Assembly (NCBI RefSeq): GCF_000374185.1
Contig: NZ_KB910518.1
Location: 2,241,687-2,305,686, forward strand
Length of the DNA stretch: 64,000 nt
From: Paenibacillus sp. HW567
GTDB taxonomy: Bacteria > Bacillota > Bacilli > Paenibacillales > Paenibacillaceae
Direction: 5' to 3'
Part shown: positions 1 through 9,159 of the stretch, one piece after another
How the letters are laid out: the number at the start of each line of letters is the position of its first letter
How positions within the stretch are numbered: the stretch's first letter is position 1
Notes under the pieces: model-generated
The model's input: the letters and a program-made list of their open reading frames with translations, nothing else
Database searches by the model: none
What the model was told of the DNA's origin: nothing
Made by a program: the position numbers and the translations under genes

Positions 1-770
1 AAAGAACGGCTGTCGGTAAAGCCCGCCTGCATGGCGATCTCCAGCAGGGAGAAATCGGTGTAGACGAGCAGTTGATACACGTAGAACAGACGGACGCGCG
101 TCAGATGTTTTTTGAAGGTGGTCCCCATATATTCCTTGAACGTTCTGGACAGATGCTCCTTGGAGATGCCGTATTCCCGCGATACCGAGTCAAGCGTTAA
201 CTGCTCATTATAGTGATCGTCAATGTACTGGATAATCGTTTGGCAGCGGTCCCAGTATTTTTGTGATTTGACCGTCAGCGACGGTTTTTTTTCGATCATG
301 AAACTGAACATCAGAATGTATAAGATTTCGTAGAATACGCTGTTTAATTTTAGCTGATAGTAGGGCTGGGAGCTACGCTTTTTGAATAAGGGATGAATTT
401 CCTTGAATAAGGCTACGAGCTTGGCATATTCGGGCGAGCTGGTGTTTATGCTATAGGCATATTTTTCAATGTCCGGATTGGCTGCTTTCAGCAGTTCAAA
501 TGGAAAAATGATCGTTAAGGCATCGTAGGGCATCTCTTCGTTCACCTGGCAGCTATGCAGCACTCCGCTGTTGATCAGAATCATCTCATCCTCTGTGAAG
601 ATAGTTTTGTTGCCATCAATGTGGTATATACTCTCACCTTGAAGCATCAAGGTTAGTTCCAGGCTGCGGTGCCAATGTGCTTCGACTGAGGTGATTTTGT
701 TTTCGGAATGCAGGTAAATCCAGGCTAAAAAACCATCGGGAACCATAATATTCTCATGCACATAATTCAT
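1..770 (-). CDS. AraC family transcriptional regulator (C-terminus off window)
   Basis: Read on the minus strand from ATG at 770, preceded by a GGGGAGAAG ribosome binding site. The N-terminal half (about residues 1-150) is a cupin-like sensing domain of the type seen in sugar-responsive AraC proteins (WHRSLELTLMLQG, then GVLHSC). From about residue 165 there are two AraC helix-turn-helix units; the second (EIAMQAGFTDSRSF) is cut by the left edge, so roughly the last 30 residues are missing. It diverges from the sugar ABC transporter starting at 921, with 150 bp between the starts, which makes it the likely activator of that operon in response to a sugar or glucoside. The family is clear; the inducer is inferred from context only. 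Confidence 0.85.
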   Translation of the reverse strand, partial: MNYVHENIMVPDGFLAWIYLHSENKITSVEAHWHRSLELTLMLQGESIYHIDGNKTIFTEDEMILINSGVLHSCQVNEEMPYDALTIIFPFELLKAANPDIEKYAYSINTSSPEYAKLVALFKEIHPLFKKRSSQPYYQLKLNSVFYEILYILMFSFMIEKKPSLTVKSQKYWDRCQTIIQYIDDHYNEQLTLDSVSREYGISKEHLSRTFKEYMGTTFKKHLTRVRLFYVYQLLVYTDFSLLEIAMQAGFTDSRS

Positions 771-849
771 AGCTCTTCTCCCCTTGAAAAATATCAATTT
801 TCCGCTATAAATCAGCTAAAAAAAGCGAAGAATTATGAATCATATTTTA

Positions 850-855
850 TATAAT
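850..855 (+). promoter_or_regulatory. candidate -10 box for the sugar ABC operon
   Basis: TATAAT in the AT-rich 150-bp gap between the divergent AraC gene and the permease at 921. No good -35 hexamer is visible, which would fit an activator-dependent promoter. Confidence 0.35.
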
Positions 856-920
856 TAATAATAACAAGTAAAGTATATGTTAATAAACATTACATTTGAT
901 TGAAATGAAGGGATCTGAAC

Positions 921-1823
921 ATGGCGGACATGGATTTAAGGAAGAGGAAAAATTACAGCAAGCTGTGGGGCCATCTGCTGTTCCTGGGACCCTCCATCCT
1001 GATTTTTATCATTGTGGTGGTCATTCCCTTTGCAATCAGCCTGATCTATTCCTTCAGTAATTGGAACGGTATCTCCGGGGAGGTTCAATTTGTGGGGCTG
1101 GACAATTTCCGGGATATTTTCTCCGGGAAAGCCAGGTTTCTGGATTCGCTCTGGTTCACCTTGCGGATGACCGCAGTCTGTGTGTTGTTTATCAATCTGC
1201 TGGGTCTCGTTCTTGCCGTCGCCTTGACCTCCCGTATTCCGCTCCGCAGCCCGCTGCGGGCCGCTTATTATTTGCCGCAGACGATGGGCGGGCTTATTCT
1301 CGGCTTCATTTGGCAGTTCATCTTCGTGTCGGGTTTGCCGGTGATCGGCGAGAGGCTGAATCTGGACTTTCTTGCACAGCAATGGCTCGGGACAGAGAAC
1401 ACGGCTTTCGCAGCCCTGGTCATCGTCAATGTATGGCAGAATGCGGGGTATGTGATGGTCATTATGATTGCCGGCCTGGCCGGTATTTCCTCGGAGCTGC
1501 TGGAATCCGCTAAGGTGGAAGGCTCGGGTGCGCTTCATACCCTGCTCAGGATCAAGCTGCCCCTATGCATTCCGTATATTACCGTAGCTTTATTCTGGAC
1601 CTTGTCCAGCGCCCTGAAGATGTTCGAAATTAACCTGGCGCTGACCAAGGGCGGCCCGTACGGCTCGACCACCTCGATGACACTTAATATCTACACCGAT
1701 GCTTTTGCGAATAATAAATACGGGCTGGCTACAGCCGAAGCGCTGGTGTTCTTCGTCATTATCATGATGATCACTTCTGTTCAGATGTATCTCGGCAAGC
1801 GAAAGGAGAACCAGCTCTTATGA
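921..1823 (+). CDS. sugar ABC transporter permease (MalF/UgpA-like)
   Basis: A 300-residue inner-membrane permease of the binding-protein-dependent carbohydrate family CUT1. It has six predicted membrane segments, beginning near residue 20 (LLFLGPSILIFIIVVVIPF), and the cytoplasmic EAA loop near residues 192-215 (ESAKVEGSGALHTLLRIKLP), which contacts the ATPase. The start is ATG 921 with AAGGGAT upstream. It overlaps the next permease by 4 bp (ATGA). No ATPase is encoded here, so the system probably uses a shared MsmX/MsmK-type ATPase from elsewhere, as is usual for CUT1 systems in Firmicutes. The adjacent GH3 enzyme suggests a glucoside or short oligosaccharide as substrate. Confidence 0.92.
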   Translation: MADMDLRKRKNYSKLWGHLLFLGPSILIFIIVVVIPFAISLIYSFSNWNGISGEVQFVGLDNFRDIFSGKARFLDSLWFTLRMTAVCVLFINLLGLVLAVALTSRIPLRSPLRAAYYLPQTMGGLILGFIWQFIFVSGLPVIGERLNLDFLAQQWLGTENTAFAALVIVNVWQNAGYVMVIMIAGLAGISSELLESAKVEGSGALHTLLRIKLPLCIPYITVALFWTLSSALKMFEINLALTKGGPYGSTTSMTLNIYTDAFANNKYGLATAEALVFFVIIMMITSVQMYLGKRKENQLL

Positions 1824-2647
1824 AAAAGCTCCGCGTAGGTCTACTTGCCGGATTCATCCTTGCATTGGCCGGAGCAGTGCTCTTTATCGCTCCGCTGTGG
1901 ATTATGTTCATGAACTCCTTCAAGCCGCTTAGCGACATTCTCGCTGATCCGCTCCGGCTTCCGGCCACATGGAGCTTAGATAACTACCGGGAAGCCTGGC
2001 AGGTGCTTGATATCCCGGGAGTGGTGAGGAATACGGCAATCCTCTCCCTGGGGGCGGTCAGCGGCATCCTCCTGTTCGCCACAATGACAGCTTATTGGTC
2101 GGAGCGGCATCCTACAGTTATCTCCCGCATCTTCGGCTATCTGATTATGCTGTCGGTGCTTATCCCCTTCGCAACGATCATGCTCCCCCTGGTGAGGGTG
2201 ATGAAGTTCCTGCACCTCAACAATACCATCGGCGGAGCAGTGCTGGCTTATTGGGGAATTGGGTTTGCCTTTGCTTTCTTTTTAATCCGCAGCGGGGTGA
2301 AGACTCTTCCTTATGAGCTTGAGGAGGCTGCGCAAATTGACGGCTGTGGCAGGGTATACATCTTTTTCAGAATTGTGTTCCCGCTCCTTGGTCCGACGGT
2401 ATTTAGTGTGTTTATCATGGACATGTTCTGGGTCTGGAACGATTTTATGATTCCGCTGGTGCTGCTGAATAATGAGAAGCTCAGTACCGTTCAACTGGCG
2501 GTCAACCGCTTATTCGGAATGTATAACAGCCGTTGGGATGTGGCTCTGCCTGCTCTAACCATGAGCATGCTTCCAATAATTATTGTCTTTATTCTGTTCC
2601 AAAGAAAGATTGTCGGCGGCGTGTTGGCGGGTTCTGTAAAAGGTTAA
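1820..2647 (+). CDS. sugar ABC transporter permease (MalG/UgpE-like)
   Basis: The 275-residue second permease of the CUT1 importer. It is translationally coupled to the first permease through an ATGA overlap. Hydrophobic segments start at about residue 9, and the EAA loop lies near residues 165-185 (ELEEAAQIDGCGRVYIFFRI). The C-terminus (KIVGGVLAGSVKG) is the conserved end of MalG-like proteins. It would form a heterodimeric channel with the upstream permease and receive substrate from the lipoprotein at 2691. Confidence 0.92.
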   Translation: MKKLRVGLLAGFILALAGAVLFIAPLWIMFMNSFKPLSDILADPLRLPATWSLDNYREAWQVLDIPGVVRNTAILSLGAVSGILLFATMTAYWSERHPTVISRIFGYLIMLSVLIPFATIMLPLVRVMKFLHLNNTIGGAVLAYWGIGFAFAFFLIRSGVKTLPYELEEAAQIDGCGRVYIFFRIVFPLLGPTVFSVFIMDMFWVWNDFMIPLVLLNNEKLSTVQLAVNRLFGMYNSRWDVALPALTMSMLPIIIVFILFQRKIVGGVLAGSVKG

Positions 2648-2690
2648 GGGAATAAAAAAATGTACCAGGTACAAACCGGGAGGAACTGAA

Positions 2691-3983
2691 ATGATGGAGA
2701 GAAACCTAAAGGCAAGCACGGTTGTATCGGTATTTGTGGGAATGTCGGTGCTGCTCACAGCATGCGGCGGCGGGACGAAGGAAGCGCAAGGAAATACAGC
2801 GAAGGGTGCTTCCGCAAACAACGTCAAAACGATTCATATTTATCAAACGAAGATCGAGATTGACGAGGCTCTGAAAAAAACTGCTGCCGCCTATACAGCG
2901 CTTCATCCTGATGTTCAGTTTGTCATTGACTCTGTCAGCGACAATTACAGCACCGGGCTTAAGACGAAGCAGGCGAGCGGGGAAATGCCCGATATTTTTA
3001 CAGTTATGGGCAACCAGGATTTGAAGCTGTGGCAGTCCCAGCTTGAGGATTTGTCGGATCAGGCGTGGACCAAAGACATGATTGACCTCGCGAAGCAGGG
3101 GATTACCGGTGACGACGGTAAAGTGTACGGATGGCCGGTATCGGTTGAGGGGTACGGGTATGTGTATAACAAGAAGCTTTTTGATCAGGCCGGGATTTCC
3201 GAAGTGCCTACCACGCTTACAGCGCTAAAGGAAGATGCCCTGAAATTGAAGTCTGCCGGAATACAGCCGCTGATCGGTGCATATATGGACTGGTACCAGT
3301 CAGGAAACTTCCTTGTCAATATGGGAATTGCCCGCCAGCCGGACCCGCAGGCTTTTATCAAAGGCTTATATGACGGAACCTCCACATTTGTAGGCAATGA
3401 TATTTTCAAGCAGGTAGCCGAATTTATCAAATACGACTTCAGTCAGGGTAAGAACGGGCTCAGCACCAATTTCAACTCCCAGACCACTGCTCTGTTCGCC
3501 GGGCAAGCGGCTATGACCCTCGGCGGCAACTGGCTGCAGCCAAGCATCAGCGGGAACCCGGATCTCAGCATGGGACTGATGCCGCTGCCTGTCAATGACA
3601 ACCCGGAAGAGAACGACAAGCTGTATGTGGGCGTCACCGGTTACTGGGGAATCAGCAAGGATTCTGAAGTGAAGCAGGAGGCTAAGGATTTCCTGAACTG
3701 GCTCGCCACGACTCCGGAGGGACAAGCCCATGTCACCAAGGACATGCAGATGATTCCGGCGTTTAACAGCTTCTCTGCGGACGATACGGATATTGGAGCG
3801 CTGGGAGCGGATCTGTCCCGTTATGTGAAGGCAGGCAAAATCTATGGCTCCTTCAATTCGTATTACCCGGATGGCGTTGCCCAGGCTTTCGGTGAAGCTG
3901 TCCAGAAGCTTGTCGGCGGCAAGGTGGATACAGACGGCTTCCTGCAGGAGCTGCAGAACGAGTGGGACCGGCTGGCGAACTAA
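2691..3983 (+). CDS. sugar ABC transporter substrate-binding lipoprotein
   Basis: A 430-residue extracellular solute-binding protein, family 1. The signal peptide ends in a lipobox LTAC, with the lipidated cysteine at residue 25, so the protein is anchored to the outer face of the membrane. The mature part follows the two-lobed sugar-binding pattern (YGWPVSVEGYGYVYNKKLFDQAG near residues 147-170; GQAAMTLGGNW in the middle). The start at 2691 follows GGGAGG at 7-bp spacing. It is the third gene of the importer operon. Substrate specificity cannot be read from sequence alone. Confidence 0.92.
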   Translation: MMERNLKASTVVSVFVGMSVLLTACGGGTKEAQGNTAKGASANNVKTIHIYQTKIEIDEALKKTAAAYTALHPDVQFVIDSVSDNYSTGLKTKQASGEMPDIFTVMGNQDLKLWQSQLEDLSDQAWTKDMIDLAKQGITGDDGKVYGWPVSVEGYGYVYNKKLFDQAGISEVPTTLTALKEDALKLKSAGIQPLIGAYMDWYQSGNFLVNMGIARQPDPQAFIKGLYDGTSTFVGNDIFKQVAEFIKYDFSQGKNGLSTNFNSQTTALFAGQAAMTLGGNWLQPSISGNPDLSMGLMPLPVNDNPEENDKLYVGVTGYWGISKDSEVKQEAKDFLNWLATTPEGQAHVTKDMQMIPAFNSFSADDTDIGALGADLSRYVKAGKIYGSFNSYYPDGVAQAFGEAVQKLVGGKVDTDGFLQELQNEWDRLAN

Positions 3984-4013
3984 TACGATATTATAGCGGA
4001 GATGAGGGTAATC

Positions 4014-6353
4014 ATGGTCAACGATATAGATAAGCTTATCAGTCAAATGACCTTGCATGAGAAGGTCATGTTATGCACCGGAGACAACATGTGGAAGACG
4101 AAAGCCTATGAGCATCTGGGTATCCCATCCATTCTGATGAGCGACGGTTCAAGCGGTGTCCGTTTTCAAAAAAACTCCGATGTCAGCGGAGACATCTCCT
4201 TTTATGAATCCATCAGCGGGAGCTTCGATAGTGCGGAGGCGGTGGCAAATACCCATGAGGCAACCTGCTTTCCATCCAACTCTACTGTCTCTTGCTCATG
4301 GAACCCGGAGCTGGTCTATGAGATTGGTCAGGCGATTGCCAGAGAATGCCGGCGTCTCGGCATCCATCTGCTGCTGGGGCCGGGCATGAACATCCGCAGG
4401 CATCCCCTGACGGCCCGGAATTTTGAATATTACTCCGAAGATCCATGTCTGACGGGCGAGATCGCGGCAGCGATGGTGAAGGGCGTACAGGATGGCGGAG
4501 TAGGGGCATCTCCGAAGCATTTCGCCTGCCATAATTCGGATACGAAAAGAACCCGGGTGAATGTGACCGTAGAGGAGAGAGCGCTGCGGGAGATTTACTT
4601 GGCCGGCTTCGAACGCGTGGTCCGCAAAGCGCGTCCGGCTACCATAATGAGCGCGTACAATAAGATCAACGGGGTGCAGACCAGTGAGGACCCGGAGCTG
4701 CTGAACGGGATTCTGCGCGGAGAGTGGGGATTTGACGGCGTGGTGGTCAGCGATTGGGGGGCAGTTAAGGATGCTGCCGCCGCCACGCGGGCAGGGCTTG
4801 ATCTGCAGATGCCCTTGTCCTTAAGCTCATCAGCCTATCTGGAGAACGCTGTGCGGAATGGGGAGCTGGATGAAGAGCTGATTGACCTCAGAGTCAAGAA
4901 TATTGTGCAGCTAATCTTCAGATTGACAGAGAACTATGAACCGCTTGCGGAAGTGGATTTCACGGAGCATCACCGGCTTGCCCGCGCGGCAGCGGCGGAA
5001 TCCATCGTTCTGCTCAAGAATGAGCAGGGGGTGTTGCCGCTCGCACCGGGCAAGGCCAAGAAGCTCGCAGTCGTTGGACGGTTGGCTGCCGAGCCTTTGT
5101 ATCAGGGGACAGGCTGCGCCATCGTCAATGCCAAGGAGGTGGACATTCCTCTGGAGCACATCCGCAAGCTGTGCCCGGAGGGAATGGAGGTGCGGTATGC
5201 TCCCGGCTACCATGCGGACGGCAGCACCGATGCGGCACTGCTGGAAGAAGCTGATCTTCTCGCCCGTGAGGCGGATGTGGTTCTGGTCTTTGCCGGGGCG
5301 TTCCTGCCGGAGGAGAGCGACGATTACAACCGGAAGGACATGGACATTGAGCCGGGGCACGAACAGTTGATAGCTGCGATCTGTGCGGCTAATCCGAATA
5401 CGGTGCTGATTCTGGCTAACGGAGAATCGGTAATGATGCCCTGGGCCGATCAGGCAAAAGCTGTGCTTGAGACCTGGTTCAGCGGAGAGGGCATGGGGGA
5501 AGCGCTCGCCACAATTCTCTTCGGCCACGTGAATCCTTCCGGCAAGCTCTCTGCGACCATTCCAGAGAAATTGAGCGATACGCCAGCCTTTCTTAGCTTC
5601 CCCGGCAATCTGACTGAGCTGCATTACAGCGAAGGAATCTATGTCGGCTACCGTTATTACGATATGAAGGGGATCGCTCCCCGTTATCCGTTCGGCCACG
5701 GGCTCTCTTACACGCAATTTGCGTACAGCAACCTGACGCTGTCCGAACCGGAGGTCCATTTACCTTCAGTCCTTAAGCTTACTGTGGACATTACCAATAC
5801 CGGTGAGGTGTACGGCAAGGAGGTTGTTCAGCTCTATCTTGCCCAGCCTCATTCGAAGTTGCCCCGGCCGCCTCAGGAATTGAAAGGGTTCGCGAAGGTG
5901 GCTCTGCACCCGGGCGAGACCAAATCTGTGGAGTTCCTGCTGGAGGAACGGGATTTCGCCTGCTACAATCCCGAATGCGGGGAGTGGAGTGCGGCGAGCG
6001 GCAGCTATACCTTCCGCGTTGGAGCTTCCAGCCGCGACATTCGGCTTACGGCTGAGGTTCAGGTGAGCAATCCGGCGGAGCCGGTAGCGAAGTTCAGAAC
6101 CGACAGCGGGTTCCCGGAATTGCTACAGAACGAGACGGCCCGGCAGATTTTTTACCAATTTATGATCGAGAACGGGCTGGTTACTCCCGAGCAGGTGGAT
6201 AACAAGCTGGACGAGCTTCTGGCAGGCTCCTTCTGGGGCATCCTGTCCTTCATGGATATGCACTCAGCGGGTGTGATCACTTATGAGAAGATGAACGACG
6301 TAATTCAGCGGATCAATGCCCTGCTTGAGGAAGCCGCTCCCGGCAGGCAATAG
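4014..6353 (+). CDS. beta-glucosidase, glycoside hydrolase family 3
   Basis: A cytoplasmic GH3 enzyme (no signal peptide) of about 779 residues. I chose ATG 4014 over the in-frame ATG 4002 because GAGATGAGGG sits at proper spacing before 4014, while 4002 lies directly against its GGAG. The N-terminal TIM barrel carries the nucleophile motif VVVSDWGAV with Asp about residue 247. The central alpha/beta sandwich holds a candidate acid/base glutamate in LPEESDDYNR. A C-terminal FnIII-like domain follows (QLYLAQPHSKLPRPPQELKG). As the last gene of the importer operon, it would cleave imported beta-glucosides or beta-linked oligosaccharides. The exact linkage is not determined. Confidence 0.93.
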   Translation: MVNDIDKLISQMTLHEKVMLCTGDNMWKTKAYEHLGIPSILMSDGSSGVRFQKNSDVSGDISFYESISGSFDSAEAVANTHEATCFPSNSTVSCSWNPELVYEIGQAIARECRRLGIHLLLGPGMNIRRHPLTARNFEYYSEDPCLTGEIAAAMVKGVQDGGVGASPKHFACHNSDTKRTRVNVTVEERALREIYLAGFERVVRKARPATIMSAYNKINGVQTSEDPELLNGILRGEWGFDGVVVSDWGAVKDAAAATRAGLDLQMPLSLSSSAYLENAVRNGELDEELIDLRVKNIVQLIFRLTENYEPLAEVDFTEHHRLARAAAAESIVLLKNEQGVLPLAPGKAKKLAVVGRLAAEPLYQGTGCAIVNAKEVDIPLEHIRKLCPEGMEVRYAPGYHADGSTDAALLEEADLLAREADVVLVFAGAFLPEESDDYNRKDMDIEPGHEQLIAAICAANPNTVLILANGESVMMPWADQAKAVLETWFSGEGMGEALATILFGHVNPSGKLSATIPEKLSDTPAFLSFPGNLTELHYSEGIYVGYRYYDMKGIAPRYPFGHGLSYTQFAYSNLTLSEPEVHLPSVLKLTVDITNTGEVYGKEVVQLYLAQPHSKLPRPPQELKGFAKVALHPGETKSVEFLLEERDFACYNPECGEWSAASGSYTFRVGASSRDIRLTAEVQVSNPAEPVAKFRTDSGFPELLQNETARQIFYQFMIENGLVTPEQVDNKLDELLAGSFWGILSFMDMHSAGVITYEKMNDVIQRINALLEEAAPGRQ

Positions 6354-6377
6354 TGAACTTGTTGTAAGAAATGAAGG

Positions 6378-6424
6378 AAGGACCTCATTCCCGGGCGGAG
6401 CAACGGGTTTGAGGTCCTTTTTGT
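6378..6424 (+). terminator. rho-independent terminator after the GH3 gene
   Basis: Inverted repeat AAGGACCTCA / TGAGGTCCTT followed by TTTTGTCTTTG. It ends the ABC-glucosidase operon. Confidence 0.85.
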
Positions 6425-6438
6425 CTTTGTCCGAATGG

Positions 6439-6473
6439 GGCTGTCCGTGAGCCGATAGGTGGCTGGGACAGCC
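6439..6473. repeat. perfect hairpin downstream of the terminator
   Basis: GGCTGTCC / GGACAGCC arms enclose a second stem AGCC / GGCT, giving a nested hairpin with only a weak T-tract. It could be a back-up terminator or a processing site. Confidence 0.5.
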
Positions 6474-6602
6474 GTTTATCTATCTGCAAATCTATTGCGG
6501 CTTGCCAGGAAGAAACTTTAAGGCTTGGTTTCGCTGCCGAGCTTGGTGCCGTTGTAGTTGATGAAAGTAGTTGCAGAAGGAGGACTTCACTCTGGAATGT
6601 TC

Positions 6603-6948
6603 CTCCGGCAACGGCAGAACTGCCGTTGTTGGAGGCCGCGCGGCTGCTTTGCCCGGGAACAACGGTAAAACTGCCGTTGTTGAAGTACGGGCGGCCGATT
6701 TGCCCAGGAACAACGGCAGAACTGCCGTTGTTGGAGGCCGCGCGGCTGGTTTGCCCAGGAACAACGGCAGAACTGCCGTTGTTGGAGGCCGCGCGGCTGC
6801 TTTGCCCGGGAACAACGGTAAAACTGCCGTTGTTGGAGGCCCAGCGGCTGGTTTGCCCCGGAACAACGGTAAAACTGCCGTTGTTGGAGCCCAGCGGCTG
6901 GTTTGCCCGGGAACAACGGCAGAACTGCCGTTGTTGGAGTCCGCACAA
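6603..6948. repeat. seven tandem 51-bp palindromic repeats
   Basis: Seven copies of a unit whose core has 11-bp arms AACAACGGCAG and CTGCCGTTGTT around AA. The common right-arm start CTGCC falls at 6620, 6671, 6722, 6773, 6824, 6875 and 6925, a period of 51 bp except for one 50-bp step. Copies 2, 5 and 6 carry GGTAA in the left arm instead of GGCAG. The spacer has its own dyad (GCCGCGCGGC or CCAGCGGCTGG). The 50-bp unit breaks every reading frame, so this is not a repeat protein. It lies between the convergent 3' ends of the GH3 and guanine deaminase genes. Confidence 0.95.
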
Positions 6949-6981
6949 GCCGGGTTATCCCTAGCAACTCCTCCGCAATGA

Positions 6982-8337
6982 TTATGATTGCCGGGTGTGG
7001 ACCTTGTCGCCCTGGACCCAGACCTCCCGGATGTTCTCCGGGCGGCTGAGGTACATGATTTTCTGAAAGATACTATGCAGGGGCTCATCTCCATAGATGG
7101 GCAGCTTCGCAGACGGGATGACCGTGTCAATGATCTGGACGTCCCAGGCATACCCCTCGGCCAGACGGCCAATCGGCAGACTCAGGCTCTCGCCTCCGCC
7201 CGCTGTGGCCAGATAGAACGCCTCGTCGATTGTTAACCGCGACTGGGACACACCGCGTTCATTGGCCGGGAGCTCGGTATTCACGCCGTCCTCCAGCATC
7301 CGGGAGGAGATAACGGCTTGCCGGGCGTTGTCGAACAGGCTCGGCGAGAATCCGCCTGAGATATCCGAACCGAGGCCGATCTCAACACCCTTGTCCATCC
7401 AGCGGGCAATCGGGATAACGCTGTTCGCGAAGTAGGCGTTGGAGATTGGGCAGTGGCTAATCGCTGTCCCTGTCTTCGCAAACAGAGACACGTCCTCTTC
7501 GCTGAGGAAATTGCAATGCGCCATAACGGATTTGTCTCCGAGCAGTCCGAAGTCATGGAGTGCGAACGCATCATGCTTGCCGAACCTCTCCTTAACATGT
7601 CCATGAGCCCAATCGCTCTCGCTGCAATGGGACTGAATATGAACATCATACTTCGCGGCAAGCTCGCCCAGCCCCTTGAGCGCCCCGTCGGTGCAGCTTG
7701 GAATGAAGCGGGGAGTTACAACCGGGTATACTCCTTGCTTGACGGATGGTGCGAGCTGCTTGACGGCAAGAATGAATTGTTCGGTATCCTCCAGTGCCGT
7801 GGGGGTGTCCTGATCGCGGTAAGCGACCGGGTTCTGAGCCGGATCATCCATGACGACCTTGCCGACGAGGCCACGCTGGCCCTTTTTTGCACAAATCTCA
7901 GCCAGCAGCAGACTCGCTTCCTTGTGAATAGTAGCAAAATAAAGCACCGTGGTCGTGCCGTTTGCAAGCAGGGTGCCGACCATATCATTGTATATCTCCG
8001 CTGCAAAGTCTATATCCGCGAACCTGGATTCCAGTGGAAAGGTGTAGGTGTGCAGCCAATCGTACAGCGGGACATCAAGAGCGCCTCCGGCCTGCGCCCA
8101 TTGCGGCGCATGAACATGAAGGTCGATAAATCCCGGGAGCAAATATTGCCCCGGAGACAGGCGGTGAACGCGATTGGTGGTCAGGATATCGTCATAGCCA
8201 TCTTCCCCCGGAGCGGCCACCCGTTCAATGATGCCGTCTTCATTTATGCAAAACAGATGATCCTTAAGAATTTGCAGCTCCTTGGGAGTATGGCTTGTAA
8301 AAGCAGTTCCCTGAAACACATGTGCATAAGTCTTCAA
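6982..8337 (-). CDS. guaD: guanine deaminase (amidohydrolase family)
   Basis: A 451-residue metal-dependent amidohydrolase converting guanine to xanthine and ammonia. The metal-binding motif LPGFIDLHVHAPQ is near residues 68-80 and is the diagnostic guanine deaminase form (HVHAPQ). Further metal or substrate residues lie in HIQSHCSES, VMAHCNF and GLGSDISGG. The start at 8337 is a TTG with only a weak upstream site (GGTGAT), so the true start could differ slightly. It is transcribed alone, and its 3' end faces the tandem repeats. The activity is inferred from family. Confidence 0.9.
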   Translation of the reverse strand: MKTYAHVFQGTAFTSHTPKELQILKDHLFCINEDGIIERVAAPGEDGYDDILTTNRVHRLSPGQYLLPGFIDLHVHAPQWAQAGGALDVPLYDWLHTYTFPLESRFADIDFAAEIYNDMVGTLLANGTTTVLYFATIHKEASLLLAEICAKKGQRGLVGKVVMDDPAQNPVAYRDQDTPTALEDTEQFILAVKQLAPSVKQGVYPVVTPRFIPSCTDGALKGLGELAAKYDVHIQSHCSESDWAHGHVKERFGKHDAFALHDFGLLGDKSVMAHCNFLSEEDVSLFAKTGTAISHCPISNAYFANSVIPIARWMDKGVEIGLGSDISGGFSPSLFDNARQAVISSRMLEDGVNTELPANERGVSQSRLTIDEAFYLATAGGGESLSLPIGRLAEGYAWDVQIIDTVIPSAKLPIYGDEPLHSIFQKIMYLSRPENIREVWVQGDKVHTRQS

Positions 8338-8546
8338 CTCGTATCACCGCACCATTCTTTTTATTCAAATTATAAAAAATCACTAAAGTTAAGTCTATAT
8401 CGAAGGGCCTCCTGCCGCGGTGACATAGAGAGTTTTGTGCCCGGCGCTGATTTTTCTTTGTTATTGTTGCAAGTGAGCCTCCGCCAAAAAGACAGCTCTC
8501 GGCATGCATTACATGAACTAGTATAATATGGGAGAGGGGTGAGAGG

Positions 8547-9065
8547 ATGCTTGCAGCAATTGGAAGGGAAACCTTCTATTCTTTAAGTGATGAAAGACTA
8601 GGGTGGGCTTGCATGGAGCCGACCTTCATGCTGATCCGCGGGAAATCTCCCGCGCTAAAAGCGGCGGCGATCTCAGCACTCGGCGAGGGACAGAGGGCAC
8701 TTTGCATGTTCCGCATCATGTATGATCACAGCTATAAGTCAGCGGCGGAATATTACGCTTGGATCTCTTATCTGCTGGATCAGCCGGGTTATTGGAGCGG
8801 GGTGCTGGAGGGTGTGCGTTTTTTTGCAGACACTGCGATGTTGGAACTGCTGGAACAGACGCGGGAGAGACTGGCTGCGAGAAACGTCAGTTTGGGCGTG
8901 GGCTGGGGTGATGCGGGACTTATGGATATCGGGGCTGATGAAAAATTGCTGGAGATGGTTACCGGCTTGTACGTCCATTTTCAGCAGATTGCACCGCATA
9001 GCCTGAGTCTTATCGCTGATTATATCCGTGCCCACCCGGAAGAGTTTGTAGAAATTAGCGGTTAA
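8547..9065 (+). CDS. conserved-looking hypothetical protein
   Basis: A 172-residue cytoplasmic protein with a good ribosome binding site (GGGTGAGAGG) before ATG 8547. I do not recognise a domain. It is mostly helical by composition, with aromatic-rich segments (YYAWISYLLDQPGYWSG) and no signal peptide or membrane segment. It is divergent from guaD, with 209 bp between starts, and is followed by a separately initiated hydrolase. Codon use matches the core genes, so it is likely a real gene, but no function can be proposed. Confidence 0.7.
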   Translation: MLAAIGRETFYSLSDERLGWACMEPTFMLIRGKSPALKAAAISALGEGQRALCMFRIMYDHSYKSAAEYYAWISYLLDQPGYWSGVLEGVRFFADTAMLELLEQTRERLAARNVSLGVGWGDAGLMDIGADEKLLEMVTGLYVHFQQIAPHSLSLIADYIRAHPEEFVEISG

Positions 9066-9159
9066 ATTGCGGACAGTGATAAGTCGTAAGAAAGTGAAAG
9101 AACAGTATGGATTGATATCCGAAAATGGTTAAACATTACATAGAAAAGGGGTTTACTAA

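Noticed and set aside
6603-6948. CRISPR array.
   Set aside because: The intervals between palindromes are near identical, not unique spacers, and no cas gene is present.
6492-7172. Repeat-rich open frames across the 51-bp array (126-226 codons on both strands).
   Set aside because: They are by-products of the array: all frames stay open because the unit is 51 bp, codons are near identical on both strands, no ribosome binding sites exist, and a 50-bp step shifts the frame.
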